Shown here: positions 1 to 8,418 of the stretch, piece by piece
How the letters are laid out: every line of letters begins with the position of its first letter
How positions within the stretch are numbered: the first letter of the stretch is position 1
Assembly (NCBI RefSeq): GCF_049860565.1
Contig: NZ_CP172056.1
Coordinates: forward strand, 124,001 to 188,000
Direction: 5' to 3'
DNA: 64,000 nt
From: Desulfitobacterium_A nosdiversum
GTDB lineage: Bacteria > Bacillota > Desulfitobacteriia > Desulfitobacteriales > Desulfitobacteriaceae
Made by a program: the position numbers and the translations under genes
The notes under the pieces: generated by a model
Seen by the model: the letters and a program-made list of their open reading frames with translations, nothing else
Told to the model about the DNA's origin: nothing
The model's database searches: none

Positions 1-415
1 ATGTTCCGTCATGTGTAACAGCTACCGTAGAATGAGAAGTTTTTTCTTTAAGTTTCAAAAGATCTTCAAGTGTCTGATCGGGCCGGATATTCGAATCGCT
101 TGTGACAAAGCCTGCCTTGTAATTTTTAACCTTTTGAACCATTTCGGCTTCGCTTTCTACAGACTGTGAACCATATATAAAAGAAATTCCGCCTTCTCTG
201 GCTAATGCGATTGCCAGTTTGTCATCGGAAACCGATTGCATTATTGCGGAAACAAGCGGAATGTTCATCGTAAGAGAGGGTTCCTCACCCCTTTTAAATT
301 TAACGATAGGTGTTTTTAAGCAAACGTTTGCCGCCATACATTCTGATGAGGAGTAACCTGGTACCAGTAAATACTCATTGAAAGTATGCGATGGTTCGTT
401 ATAATAGAATGCCAT
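1..415 (-). CDS. guaB: IMP dehydrogenase, N-terminal part (runs off window)
   Basis: The first 138 codons of a minus-strand gene that continues past base 1. The product begins MAFYYNEPSHTF and has the GuaB N-terminal barrel signature, with IPLVSAIMQSVSD followed by ALAREGGISFIY. It then enters a CBS-like stretch (SNIRPDQTLEDLL). IMP dehydrogenase oxidises IMP to XMP with NAD in guanine nucleotide synthesis, in the cytosol. The catalytic cysteine loop lies outside the window. The ATG at 415 is preceded by AGGAGATTTGTAGTA, a good ribosome binding site. The roughly 220 bp upstream hold only the terminator of the next gene; I see no purine riboswitch. Family identification is confident; the choice of guaB over a GuaB-like paralogue cannot be settled from this fragment. 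Confidence 0.88.
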   Translation of the reverse strand, partial: MAFYYNEPSHTFNEYLLVPGYSSSECMAANVCLKTPIVKFKRGEEPSLTMNIPLVSAIMQSVSDDKLAIALAREGGISFIYGSQSVESEAEMVQKVKNYKAGFVTSDSNIRPDQTLEDLLKLKEKTSHSTVAVTHDGT

Positions 416-550
416 TACTACAAATCTCCTTTTCCTTAGCAAATGATAAATTTCTACAACTATTTACATTATATGTATTATATCATCGTAATTCGTAGAA
501 TCAATGACATATTTCAAATTAAATCAAAATCTCTTGCAGCTCATCACTTT

Positions 551-585
551 CTCTAAAAAATAACGTGTGTTGGATCAACACACGT
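551..585 (-). terminator. Rho-independent terminator
   Basis: A perfect 10-bp stem (ACGTGTGTTG/CAACACACGT, 563-572 with 576-585, 3-nt loop). On the minus strand it is followed by ATTTTTTAG. It sits just after the decayed lyase gene and before guaB. Confidence 0.8.
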
Positions 586-634
586 CACTTCTATAATTTT
601 AAATCAGCCATGATATCCCTATTATTTCTCCTTA

Positions 635-1133
635 TCATAAACCAACTTTGCCCAGCGCCTGTCGGATATCTTGAATAATGTCTTCAGCATCTTCTATACC
701 AACACTTAAACGAAAAAAGCCTCCGTGAAATTCCTCAGGGTAAAGATACTGACGTTCATCATCTTCCCCCAAAAATACAATCAGGCTTTCATCATGTCCT
801 AACGATACAGCAGATGTTATAACTTTCAGATGACTGACAAAACGGTTATGCGTATCGTGATCTGCTTTAAGTCCAGGCATTAAAAGGACTAAGTACACCC
901 CCATTATTGATCATCGATTCGGACTTTATTTTGTATGGTGATGCAAAAGTATTGTCAACCGAAAGCAGTGCCCCGTTATTATGGGCAATTTTTGCGATTT
1001 CTTCTATATCACTGATTTTCAATAAAGCAAAAAAAATACCAGACAGCGCTGCAACTCCAGAGGCAAGAGCTGCACAATCCTCCCCACCCTCAAGGATACA
1101 TAGTTTTTCATTCATTCCCATATTTCCTATCAC
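635..1133 (-). pseudogene. Decayed Cys/Met PLP-dependent lyase (methionine gamma-lyase-like)
   Basis: Two overlapping reading frames together spell a scrambled trans-sulfuration-family enzyme. The upstream part (1133-867) has LEGGEDCAALASGVAAL, then jumps straight to ISDIEEIAKIAH and LLSVDNTFASPY, losing about 50 residues. It resumes at NGGVLSPFNAWT. After a frame change the second part (904-635) gives the family C-terminus, VSLGHDESLIVF and FFRLSVGIEDAEDII. The PLP-lysine segment is missing, so the product cannot be active. It is about 165 codons against a usual 390-430. It lies 2.7 kb downstream of the intact paralogue metY on the same strand, and the terminator at 551-585 still follows it. 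It is probably a relic of a former third sulfur-amino-acid gene. Confidence 0.8.
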
Positions 1134-1182
1134 TCATTATGCATACTTCCTGACTTTAAATATCTATATTAATTTTTTTACA

Positions 1183-1803
1183 TCATATGAAATATTCAAT
1201 TGTATTCTCTTGAGTTCTTTGCGTCGTTTTATTAATGAGTACAACTGCTTCACGCGTATTTTGGGGTCCCAGCGCATAGATTTCCTTACTTTCTTTATTG
1301 AAATAACTAAAGGGAACCTTTCGATTCATTTTCATTGGAGCATCTTTAATTAGCTCAATTCCTTCTTCTTTAAAAGGTTGAGTGCGATAGTAAGGATCAA
1401 ATAAATATACCTCTTCATTGTCAATCCCTGTTAAAAGAACATAATGTTCTTCTTCGAAATAAAGTCGTACTACTGCGACTCCTCCCTGCTGAATTCCCGC
1501 AACAATCTTACTGGTCTGCCCCATAAAAACTTCTTCTTTTGTCAGATAATCGGTTTCAATCCTAAAATTTTTTACTTTACCAAATTGATTCAGCCAATTA
1601 CTTATAAACATCATAGCCATACAGGAAGTTCCTCTTTTCCCCACTTCCCCTTGATCATTATAGACGTCAAGACAATATAGCATGATATATTTAATGACAT
1701 CCGGCGGAATTTCTTCCCTCTCAAATAGAAAGCTTATTGCATTCATCATGGAAGTTGGTCCACAATCATATTCTGTTGTTTGATAACTTAATGGATTCTT
1801 CAT
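1183..1803 (-). CDS. C39-like cysteine-peptidase-fold protein
   Basis: A 206-residue soluble protein starting MKNPLSYQTTEYDCGPTS. The ATG at 1803 is chosen because GGAGG lies 9 nt upstream; a longer in-frame extension to 1890 has no ribosome binding site. It has the elements of a C39-like papain fold: Gln and Cys in QTTEYDCGPTS near the N-terminus, His in EEHYVLLTG, and Asp in VYLFDPYY. Classical C39 domains cut double-glycine leaders and are fused to ABC exporters. This one stands alone, has no signal peptide and has no bacteriocin-like neighbour. It follows pdxS by 130 bp on the same strand. The fold call is good; the substrate is unknown. Confidence 0.7.
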   Translation of the reverse strand: MKNPLSYQTTEYDCGPTSMMNAISFLFEREEIPPDVIKYIMLYCLDVYNDQGEVGKRGTSCMAMMFISNWLNQFGKVKNFRIETDYLTKEEVFMGQTSKIVAGIQQGGVAVVRLYFEEEHYVLLTGIDNEEVYLFDPYYRTQPFKEEGIELIKDAPMKMNRKVPFSYFNKESKEIYALGPQNTREAVVLINKTTQRTQENTIEYFI

Positions 1804-1934
1804 CTGCTTAATCCTCCATAACAGAGTATAGTTGTATCGTTCTACAGTTTTTTGTTTCTCTAAATTGTAAAAAAGTTTCCTCAGAAACATATATCTAAGG
1901 AAACATAATCCATTATCCAGTTATCGCAAAACCT

Positions 1935-2810
1935 TTATTTACCTCTCTCCGCCATCAACAACTCTATTTCCTGTTCGTTAATACCAACCATAGCATCGCC
2001 CAAATCCTCAGAAATCTCTGCGAGTACCTTTGCATCCATAAAATTTGTAACCGCACTTACAATTGCCGCGGCTCGCTTTTTAGGATTGCCAGACTTGAAG
2101 ATACCGCTTCCTACAAAAACGCCGTCTGCGCCGAGCTGCATCATAAGTGCCGCATCTGCAGGAGTAGCAACGCCGCCTGCTGCAAAATTCACCACTGGAA
2201 GTTTGCCGTTTTTCTGAACATATACAACCATCTCATAGGGAACCTGAAGCTGCTTTGCTATGTCAAAAAGTTCATCCTCTCGCATAGATGTTATACGTCT
2301 GATTTCACTCTGAATCATACGCATATGGCGAACAGCCTGTACCACATCACCTGTTCCTGGCTCTCCCTTAGTGCGAATCATCGAGGCTCCCTCCTTGATT
2401 CTGCGAAGCGCTTCCCCTAAATCCTTAGCACCGCAGACAAAGGGTACATCAAATTTCGTTTTATCGATATGATATTTGTCATCCGCAGGTGAAAGGACTT
2501 CACTCTCATCAATATAGTCAATTTCGATGGCCTGTAAAATCTGTGCCTCCGTGAAATGACCAATACGGCATTTCGCCATCACAGGTATGGTAACAGCATT
2601 CTGAATACCCCTAATCATTTTGGGGTCACTCATACGAGAAACACCGCCTGCAGCACGAATATCTGCCGGAATTCTTTCAAGCGCCATCACTGCACAAGCT
2701 CCTGCCGCTTCAGCGATTTTTGCTTGCTCAGGCGTGGTTACATCCATGATGACGCCGCCCTTTAACATTTGCGCTAAATTTTTGTTTAGTTCATATCTTT
2801 TGTTCTCCAT
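1935..2810 (-). CDS. pdxS: Pyridoxal 5'-phosphate synthase, lyase subunit PdxS
   Basis: A 291-residue protein, the normal length. It makes PLP from ribose 5-phosphate, glyceraldehyde 3-phosphate and ammonia as the barrel subunit of the PdxST complex. IMDVTTPEQA with Asp23 and PVMAKCRIGH with the Schiff-base Lys80 are present, as is the GEPGTGDVVQAVRHMR loop. The start at 2810 (MENKRYELNK) is preceded by AGGGGATTTTT. It lies 88 bp downstream of cysK on the same strand, so it is probably cotranscribed with metY and cysK, whose products both need PLP. The glutaminase partner pdxT is not adjacent, which is unusual since pdxS and pdxT are commonly neighbours. Confidence 0.95.
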   Translation of the reverse strand: MENKRYELNKNLAQMLKGGVIMDVTTPEQAKIAEAAGACAVMALERIPADIRAAGGVSRMSDPKMIRGIQNAVTIPVMAKCRIGHFTEAQILQAIEIDYIDESEVLSPADDKYHIDKTKFDVPFVCGAKDLGEALRRIKEGASMIRTKGEPGTGDVVQAVRHMRMIQSEIRRITSMREDELFDIAKQLQVPYEMVVYVQKNGKLPVVNFAAGGVATPADAALMMQLGADGVFVGSGIFKSGNPKKRAAAIVSAVTNFMDAKVLAEISEDLGDAMVGINEQEIELLMAERGK

Positions 2811-2898
2811 AAAAATCCCCTTTATTGCTTCATTCTTAAATAAAAAGATAGCAGACAGAATATTCCTGTCTGCCATCCCTGCAAATTTGACTTTTTGA

Positions 2899-3825
2899 TT
2901 ACGCAAACATTGGCGTTGAAAGATATCTTTCACCTGTATCAGGAAGCAATGCGACAATCGTTTTGCCCTTATTTTCAGGACGTTTTGCAAGCTCAGTTGC
3001 TGCCCATAGCGCTGCACCTGAGGAAATACCTACAAGCACTCCTTCATGTATCGCAATTGCTCTGCCTATGGCAAACGCATCCTCATTTTCCACGGTAATA
3101 ACTTCATCGTAAACACCGGTATTCAGTGTATCGGGAACAAATCCAGGTCCGATACCTTGTATCTTATGAGGGCCTGATACGCCTTTGGAAAGTACAGGTG
3201 AAGCCGCAGGCTCAACCGCAACTATTTTGACATTGGGATTTTTTGATTTCAGATACTCGCCAACTCCGGTTACAGTACCGCCGGTACCTACGCCGGCTAC
3301 AAAAATATCTACGGTTCCATTGGTATCCTCCCAAATTTCAGGACCGGTTGTTGCTCTGTGAATTGCAGGATTTGCCGCATTCGTAAACTGGCTTGGGATA
3401 TAGCTGTTAGGTGTTGAAGCTGCAAGTTCCTCCGCCTTAGCTATTGCTCCCTTCATACCCTTTGCCCCTTCGGTGAGCACTAATTCCGCGCCATAGGCTT
3501 TCAGCAGATTACGACGCTCCACGCTCATCGTTTCCGGCATGGTGAGTATAATTTTATAACCCCTTGCAGCGGCCACGGAGGCAAGTCCGATACCTGTATT
3601 TCCGGAGGTTGGTTCGATAATCACTGAGTTTGGCTTGAGCAGCCCTTTGGCTTCGGCATCATCAACCATGGCTTTGGCGATTCTGTCTTTTACACTTCCT
3701 GCGGGATTAAAGTATTCGAGCTTAGCCAATAGTGTGGCTTCAAGATTATTTGCTTTTTCCAGATGAGTTAACTCCAATAAGGGTGTTTTTCCTACCAGAT
3801 CTGTTATTGATTTATAAATTGTCAT
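2899..3825 (-). CDS. cysK: Cysteine synthase A (O-acetylserine sulfhydrylase)
   Basis: A 308-residue PLP enzyme making cysteine from O-acetylserine and sulfide. Family motifs are LVGKTPLLEL, the PLP lysine in GSVKDRIA (Lys46), the substrate loop PTSGNTGIGLA, and GVGTGGTVTGVG, which binds the cofactor phosphate. The C-terminal LLPDTGERYLST is intact. The ATG at 3825 follows AAGGAGGAAATAGCT; a longer frame would extend upstream into metY and is not needed. The gene begins 14 bp after the metY stop and is clearly in the same operon. CysK versus the closely related CysM is decided by length and the TSGNTG context; moderately sure. Confidence 0.95.
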   Translation of the reverse strand: MTIYKSITDLVGKTPLLELTHLEKANNLEATLLAKLEYFNPAGSVKDRIAKAMVDDAEAKGLLKPNSVIIEPTSGNTGIGLASVAAARGYKIILTMPETMSVERRNLLKAYGAELVLTEGAKGMKGAIAKAEELAASTPNSYIPSQFTNAANPAIHRATTGPEIWEDTNGTVDIFVAGVGTGGTVTGVGEYLKSKNPNVKIVAVEPAASPVLSKGVSGPHKIQGIGPGFVPDTLNTGVYDEVITVENEDAFAIGRAIAIHEGVLVGISSGAALWAATELAKRPENKGKTIVALLPDTGERYLSTPMFA

Positions 3826-3838
3826 AGCTATTTCCTCC

Positions 3839-5125
3839 TTATTTAATCGATTCAAATCCATGTTCTAAATCAGCAATGATATCTTCAATATGCTCAATGC
3901 CGATTGAAAGTCTAACCGTAGTCGGCTTAATGCCGCAGGAGAGCAATTCTTCTTCACTCAACTGTGAATGAGTAGTTGAAGCGGGATGAATAACTAAAGA
4001 TTTCACATCTGCTACATTGGCAAGGAGGGAGAAAAGTTCCAAACTTTCGCAGAACTTCTTCGCGTCCTCAGAATCGCCTTTAATTTCAAACGTGAAAATT
4101 GAGCCTGCACCCTTTGGGAAGTATCGATTATAAATTTCATGGTCACGATGGTCCGCCAATGCTGGATGATTAACCTTTTCAACCTGCGGATGCTTTGAAA
4201 GGTAATCTACAACTTTAAGCGTATTCTCGACATGGCGTTCTACGCGGAGAGACAAAGTCTCCAGTCCCTGTAACAATAAAAAGGAGTTAAAGGGACTGAT
4301 CGTAGCACCTGTATCTCTCAACAGTGTTGTGCGGATCTTCAAGATATAAGCCAGATTGCCGCAAGCTTGGGTGAAAACAACCCCGTGGTAGCTCGGATTG
4401 GGTTGAGACAGACCCGGGAATTTGTCGTTTTGGGCCCAATCGAATTTACCACTGTCAACAATCACGCCGCCCATAACCGTTCCATGACCGCCAATAAACT
4501 TTGTCGCTGAATGAACAACGACATCCGCTCCATGCTCAATCGGGCGGAGAAGGTAAGGAGTAGCAAATGTGCTGTCCACAATGAGGGGAATACCATTTTG
4601 ATGGGCAAGATCGGCAACCGCATCAATGTCAATGACATCGCTATTGGGGTTTCCGAGACTTTCTATATATAAGGCTTTGGTGTTTGACTTGATTGCTTTG
4701 GCAAAATTTTCGATGTTGCTGCCGTCTACGAAGGTTGTTTCAATACCGCTTTCCGCAAGCGTATTCGCAAAAAGATTGTACGTCCCGCCATAGATAGCAT
4801 TCGAGGAAACGATATGATCTCCCGACTTGGCGATATTTTGAATCGCATAGGTGACGGCTGCCGCGCCGGAAGCTGTCGCCAGTGCCGCTGCACCACCTTC
4901 CAGTGCCGCGATGCGCTTTTCAAAGACATCAGAGGTGGGGTTCATCAACCGGGTATAGATATTGCCTCCCTCGGTAAGTCCAAAGCGGCCTGCCGCCTGA
5001 GCGGAATCCTTAAATACATAAGAGGTCGTCGCATAGATGGGAACAGCTCTGGCATCAGTTGTTGGGTCGGGTTGTTCCTGACCGACATGGAGTTGAAGGG
5101 TTTCAAATTTGTAGTTTTTGCTCAT
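3839..5125 (-). CDS. metY: O-acetylhomoserine sulfhydrylase
   Basis: A 428-residue trans-sulfuration-family PLP enzyme. It would make homocysteine from O-acetylhomoserine and sulfide by direct sulfhydrylation. Seen are the N-terminal KFETLQLHVGQEQPD typical of the MetY branch, TRLMNPTSDVFEKRIAALEGG, the PLP lysine in HSATKFIGGHG (Lys209), and the C-terminal VRLSIGIEHIEDII. The 420-440 length and N-terminus favour MetY over cystathionine gamma-synthase. It is the first gene of metY-cysK-pdxS, with its own sigma-A promoter at 5232-5260. I see no S-box (SAM) riboswitch in its 110-nt leader, although such genes often have one in Firmicutes. GGAAG precedes the ATG at 5125. Confidence 0.93.
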   Translation of the reverse strand: MSKNYKFETLQLHVGQEQPDPTTDARAVPIYATTSYVFKDSAQAAGRFGLTEGGNIYTRLMNPTSDVFEKRIAALEGGAAALATASGAAAVTYAIQNIAKSGDHIVSSNAIYGGTYNLFANTLAESGIETTFVDGSNIENFAKAIKSNTKALYIESLGNPNSDVIDIDAVADLAHQNGIPLIVDSTFATPYLLRPIEHGADVVVHSATKFIGGHGTVMGGVIVDSGKFDWAQNDKFPGLSQPNPSYHGVVFTQACGNLAYILKIRTTLLRDTGATISPFNSFLLLQGLETLSLRVERHVENTLKVVDYLSKHPQVEKVNHPALADHRDHEIYNRYFPKGAGSIFTFEIKGDSEDAKKFCESLELFSLLANVADVKSLVIHPASTTHSQLSEEELLSCGIKPTTVRLSIGIEHIEDIIADLEHGFESIK

Positions 5126-5231
5126 GGCAAACTTCCTTTCTGTAATTGAATCATCTTAAAATTAAAACAGAGTTAAATATTACCCAATTTATTAGCCTAC
5201 TATTTATATGGGATTTATATGCTTTAAGGTT

Positions 5232-5260
5232 ATTTTATTTGCTATGACCCATAATGTCAA
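5232..5260 (-). promoter_or_regulatory. Sigma-A promoter of metY-cysK-pdxS
   Basis: On the minus strand TTGACA (5260-5255), a 17-bp spacer and TAAAAT (5237-5232), about 110 nt before metY. The match is near consensus. An AT-rich repeat with GTAGG/CCCAT flanks follows in the leader and could bind a regulator, but I recognise none. Confidence 0.75.
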
Positions 5261-5369
5261 TACGTTTTATAACATTTATAATACTCCTCATTTACGTAGA
5301 TACTCATTATTTATCCTCAACGCCGCAATTGGCCGCCACACTGTCAATAATATATGTTTGAAAATGATA

Positions 5370-5400
5370 GGGCCATGTAGTCCAAGTATCTACATGGCCC
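5370..5400 (-). terminator. Hairpin terminator after the M24 peptidase gene
   Basis: A perfect 11-bp GC-rich stem (GGGCCATGTAG/CTACATGGCCC) with a 9-nt loop, 20 bp after the peptidase stop. The T-run lies on the plus-strand side (ATTTTTTG), so it may work in both directions. Confidence 0.65.
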
Positions 5401-5419
5401 AAATTTTTTGTTTCAAAAT

Positions 5420-6490
5420 TTAATCAATTACTTGTAATTCCTTCGGATACTGATTGAGGACCTCGCAGCCATTCTCAGTAACGATTACAAGATCTTCAAT
5501 TCTTACCCCAAACTGCCCTGGTAGGTAAATTCCTGGTTCAACCGAAAAAATCATCCCAACCTCAAGCGGGATATCTGAGGCAAGACTTACATCAGGGGGT
5601 TCATGACAGTCGAGACCGATTCCATGGCCGAGACGATGCGTAAAGTACTCACCATACCCGCCCTGCGAAATAATATCCCTTGCCGTTTTATCGATTTTTG
5701 AAAGCAGTACCCCCGGCTTTATTTTTGAAATAGCGGTTTCATTCGCAAGTTTTACAAGGTAATAGACCTGACGCTGCTGTTGAGTGACTGTTTTATAGAA
5801 AACTGTTCTCGTCATATCGCACCAATAGTGTTTTATAGGAGTAAAGATATCGAAAATTACACTATCACCTGCTTTTAGAGTCGTACTGTCACCGCTGTGA
5901 TGAGGATCCGCACAATTTGCACCAAAGCAAACAATCTGTGTGCCCTCACAATCCGCACCCTTTTGAGTAAAATGCTTATTTACCTGAGAAGCAAGATCGT
6001 TCTCTGCCACCCCCTCTTTAAGCATAGCAATGACCGTCCCGACAACCTGATCGTTGATACGGGAATTTTTCCGCATTAGCGTAATTTCTGTTTTATCTTT
6101 TATCTTCCTGGCCAGATCCACAGGTACAGAACCGTGAACCGGGACTATATCATTTCTTAGCTTCATCAGCTCGATCAAAAACGTGCTGGACCAGAACTTA
6201 TCAATTCCCAGTTTTCCCGAGTCAACAGCCTTTGCAAGATCCTTGACAGGATTATCGCCATCCTTATGACAAATCAGGGGCAAATCAGGCATACTTTTAA
6301 GCCCGAAAATTTCGTTGCCAAATAGAATAACTCTCCCTGAAACATCAAGATAGAGTGCAATCATACGTTCATGAGGCTCGATCCAATAACCCGTCAAGTA
6401 ATAAAGTGAGGCGGTTGAAGACACTATGATCTGTGTAAGTCCGGCTTCTTTCATATTTTCTTTAACGCGATTGATTCTTTGTATATTCAT
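5420..6490 (-). CDS. M24 family aminopeptidase P / Xaa-Pro dipeptidase
   Basis: A 356-residue cytosolic metallopeptidase that should release N-terminal residues next to proline. A creatinase-type N-terminal domain (residues 1-125) is followed by the pita-bread catalytic domain. The five metal ligands can be seen in order: Asp in SVIFDIF, Asp in YWCDMTR, His in HRLGHGIG, Glu in FSVEPGIY, and Glu in VRIEDLV. Length is normal for bacterial PepQ/YpdF-type enzymes. The ATG at 6490 follows AAGGAGATCGAAGCA. It stands alone between terminators. Whether it prefers dipeptides or longer peptides cannot be told. Confidence 0.9.
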   Translation of the reverse strand: MNIQRINRVKENMKEAGLTQIIVSSTASLYYLTGYWIEPHERMIALYLDVSGRVILFGNEIFGLKSMPDLPLICHKDGDNPVKDLAKAVDSGKLGIDKFWSSTFLIELMKLRNDIVPVHGSVPVDLARKIKDKTEITLMRKNSRINDQVVGTVIAMLKEGVAENDLASQVNKHFTQKGADCEGTQIVCFGANCADPHHSGDSTTLKAGDSVIFDIFTPIKHYWCDMTRTVFYKTVTQQQRQVYYLVKLANETAISKIKPGVLLSKIDKTARDIISQGGYGEYFTHRLGHGIGLDCHEPPDVSLASDIPLEVGMIFSVEPGIYLPGQFGVRIEDLVIVTENGCEVLNQYPKELQVID

Positions 6491-6579
6491 TGCTTCGATC
6501 TCCTTCTGTGGTTAGTAAATTCTTCACTCACTGCCCTGTTCCTTATTATAGCTTTTCTTCTATCATAAAAATAGAATAA

Positions 6580-6714
6580 TCCACCATTCATTGCTTAGAG
6601 CGTGGGGGTAATCTTGGTTGGGACAAAATTGTTAATGTAAATAACGGTACTGCAGAGAATGTAGAGCTTGATCCTGTAGGTTACAAGCCTGCTGGAACAA
6701 CTTCTAAACGTTAA
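6580..6714 (+). pseudogene. 3' remnant of an unrecognised plus-strand gene
   Basis: An open frame without a start codon ends at a TAA at 6712. It encodes ERGGNLGWDKIVNVNN, then GTAENVELDPVGYKPAG, and stops right before a strong terminator (6719-6756). The composition looks like real protein, not random sequence. The position before a terminator suggests the tail of a gene whose body was deleted. I do not recognise the family. Confidence 0.35.
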
Positions 6715-6718
6715 TGGA

Positions 6719-6756
6719 AAACGGCCGATAAAGGTTTTCACCTTAATCGGCCGTTT
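6719..6756. terminator. Bidirectional terminator
   Basis: A 10-bp stem AACGGCCGAT/ATCGGCCGTT with an inner AAGGT/ACCTT pairing and T-runs on both strands. It serves the remnant on the plus strand and the diguanylate cyclase gene, which ends 6 bp away, on the minus strand. Confidence 0.85.
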
Positions 6757-6761
6757 TTACA

Positions 6762-7481
6762 CTACACAGGATATCCCAGTTTCGGATAAGCAACAACTAT
6801 ATTTTTCTTTTCCTTTGCTAAGTAAAGGGCTTGATCGACTTGTGTTAATAATTCGTCTAAAGAGACCTCATTGTATGTAGAGACAACACCTAAACTTATT
6901 GTAACTTTAAATCCAAAATCGCAATCTTCAACTTCTTTTCGTATTCTTTCTGCAAATTTATAACTATAATTTAAGGCAGTTTCCGGTAAAATTACTGCGA
7001 ACTCCTCGCCACCCCAACGAGCAGCAATGTCAATATGCCGTGAATCCGACCTTAAAATTTCCCCGATTTTTTTTAACACTATATCTCCCATTAAATGTCC
7101 ATGAGTATCATTTACTTTTTTAAAATTGTCAATATCGATAAGGATGAGGGACAATTCCGAATGCGTTTGCCCAACATGTGATAATTCTTCAAGCAGCTTA
7201 CCATTGAGATAACGCCTATTGTATAATCCCGTTAGCACGTCCTTATGGGCTCCATAATAATATTCTTTAATTAAAAGGCCGCACGTCATAGCGATTATGA
7301 TTTGAATAAGTATAAAGGGCAGCCAAAACAATAGCTCATTGGATATTTGCTTAATTTCATCCAGAAAGAAAACGACAACACATAAAACAAAACTAACAAT
7401 AGGTAAAAGTATAGGGATAAACCTTATTTGATTTTCAATAAAAATAGGACTTTTAAACCGTTTATGAATCAATTGAACCAT
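6762..7481 (-). CDS. Membrane-bound GGDEF diguanylate cyclase
   Basis: A 239-residue protein with two predicted membrane helices (about residues 21-40 and 52-70), then a GGDEF domain from about residue 80. The active-site motif is GGEEF (RWGGEEFAVILP). The RxxD inhibitory site is present five residues before it (RHID), so the enzyme should be active and feedback-inhibited. It would make cyclic di-GMP at the membrane. No sensory domain is seen beyond the short membrane region. The ATG at 7481 follows GGTGGTGAATAACTT. It is monocistronic between terminators. Confidence 0.9.
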   Translation of the reverse strand: MVQLIHKRFKSPIFIENQIRFIPILLPIVSFVLCVVVFFLDEIKQISNELLFWLPFILIQIIIAMTCGLLIKEYYYGAHKDVLTGLYNRRYLNGKLLEELSHVGQTHSELSLILIDIDNFKKVNDTHGHLMGDIVLKKIGEILRSDSRHIDIAARWGGEEFAVILPETALNYSYKFAERIRKEVEDCDFGFKVTISLGVVSTYNEVSLDELLTQVDQALYLAKEKKNIVVAYPKLGYPV

Positions 7482-7621
7482 AAGTTATTCACCACCTTTT
7501 ACCTTGTTACTTTTTCTGCAGATAATTATATACTATTTATCAGGACTTTTGTCCCAATTATTCTGACTTTTTTCTTAATTAAAATTAGTTATTATTATAA
7601 AGTTGTAATAATATCTAGATT

Positions 7622-7685
7622 CAAAAAAAATACGCCCTAGAACTAAAACACTTGAAGAAAGTGTTTAGGTCTAGGGCGTATTTTT
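7622..7685 (-). terminator. Long hairpin terminator after XRE gene
   Basis: Outer stem AAATACGCCCTAGA/TCTAGGGCGTATTT with an inner AAACACTT/AAGTGTTT hairpin, and a run of eight T on the minus strand. It lies 80 bp after the XRE gene stop. It could also act in the plus direction. Confidence 0.85.
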
Positions 7686-7762
7686 ATACTTTAATCAGCT
7701 ATTTAATTGGAAGGGTTAAGTGAAAATCAGCGTACCCTTTATCCTTCAACCGATTTAATAAG

Positions 7763-8155
7763 TCAATTTGCAAGAGCCTTCTTGGTAAGAGAATAAAACA
7801 TTTTATAAAGCTCTTGCTTTTTTTGTTCAGAAAATGAAGACATTCCAATTTCCTTTAACGTTTCTTGTAAAATGACATGTTGATCAAGTTCTTCTCGCGC
7901 TATAAGAGGGGATTTACCTAAAAGGCTAAAAATATAGTTTTCATCGAGACCAAATTGCTCTGATAAATTTCGAATAAAATAATCATCCGGTTTTCTTGCT
8001 CCCCGTTCAACCTCGCGCAAGTATGAAGGGTTAGTCCCTGCTCTTACACTCATTTGTTGAAGTGATAAGTTCATTTTAACTCGATGATTATTTAAATATC
8101 GACCGATTTCCAAAAGTGTCTTTTGATAGTCCTGATTTTCTTTAGCTAAAGACAT
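7763..8155 (-). CDS. XRE-family helix-turn-helix regulator
   Basis: A 130-residue protein. Residues 14-72 form an XRE/Cro domain (LSLQQMSVRAGTNPSYLREVERGARKP). A roughly 55-residue helical C-terminal part could dimerise. It is expected to be a cytosolic DNA-binding repressor; no target is evident. The ATG at 8155 follows CGGAGGATATAAAC. It is monocistronic, and its neighbours give no functional hint. Confidence 0.8.
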   Translation of the reverse strand: MSLAKENQDYQKTLLEIGRYLNNHRVKMNLSLQQMSVRAGTNPSYLREVERGARKPDDYFIRNLSEQFGLDENYIFSLLGKSPLIAREELDQHVILQETLKEIGMSSFSEQKKQELYKMFYSLTKKALAN

Positions 8156-8221
8156 GTTTATATCCTCCGTTTAAATAACATTTTTATATTATTTTACTTG
8201 CAAAAAACATGCCAACGATAG

Positions 8222-8416
8222 CTGTTAAATATAAAGCCTAACATCGTGAATCGAAACACAGTTGCTCGTTACTGTAATGCACAAAATGTTCCACGGGAGC
8301 AACAATATGTTGAACACTCATCTTTAACGTTAAGTCATGCTAAAAGCGAAACAACAAAAAAGCATGCAAATTCACCAACAAGTTTGCATGCCTTTTTTAT
8401 AATCTGCCTTTCATAA
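8222..8416 (+). pseudogene. Possible transposase/recombinase remnant
   Basis: An open frame without a start codon. It contains VNRNTVARYCNAQNVP, which resembles the helix-turn-helix of IS21-type IstA proteins, and then runs into the terminator at 8355-8398. It is short and degenerate; the assignment is weak. Confidence 0.25.
8355..8398. terminator. Bidirectional terminator
   Basis: Stem GCATGCAAA/TTTGCATGC (8362-8370 with 8383-8391) flanked by A6 and T6, so it can act on both strands. It lies 21 bp after the UPF0756 gene stop. Confidence 0.8.
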
Positions 8417-8418
8417 GC

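Noticed and set aside
416..634. Possible purine riboswitch upstream of guaB
   Set aside because: No three-way junction with the conserved loop sequences is seen; the only structure is the terminator of the upstream gene.
907..1353. 148-codon plus-strand frame
   Set aside because: It is antisense to the decayed lyase and the C39-like gene, with no ribosome site and no protein-like pattern.
5126..5369. Possible SAM (S-box) riboswitch upstream of metY
   Set aside because: I looked for the conserved S-box core and a terminator/antiterminator pair; only a promoter and an AT-rich leader are visible.
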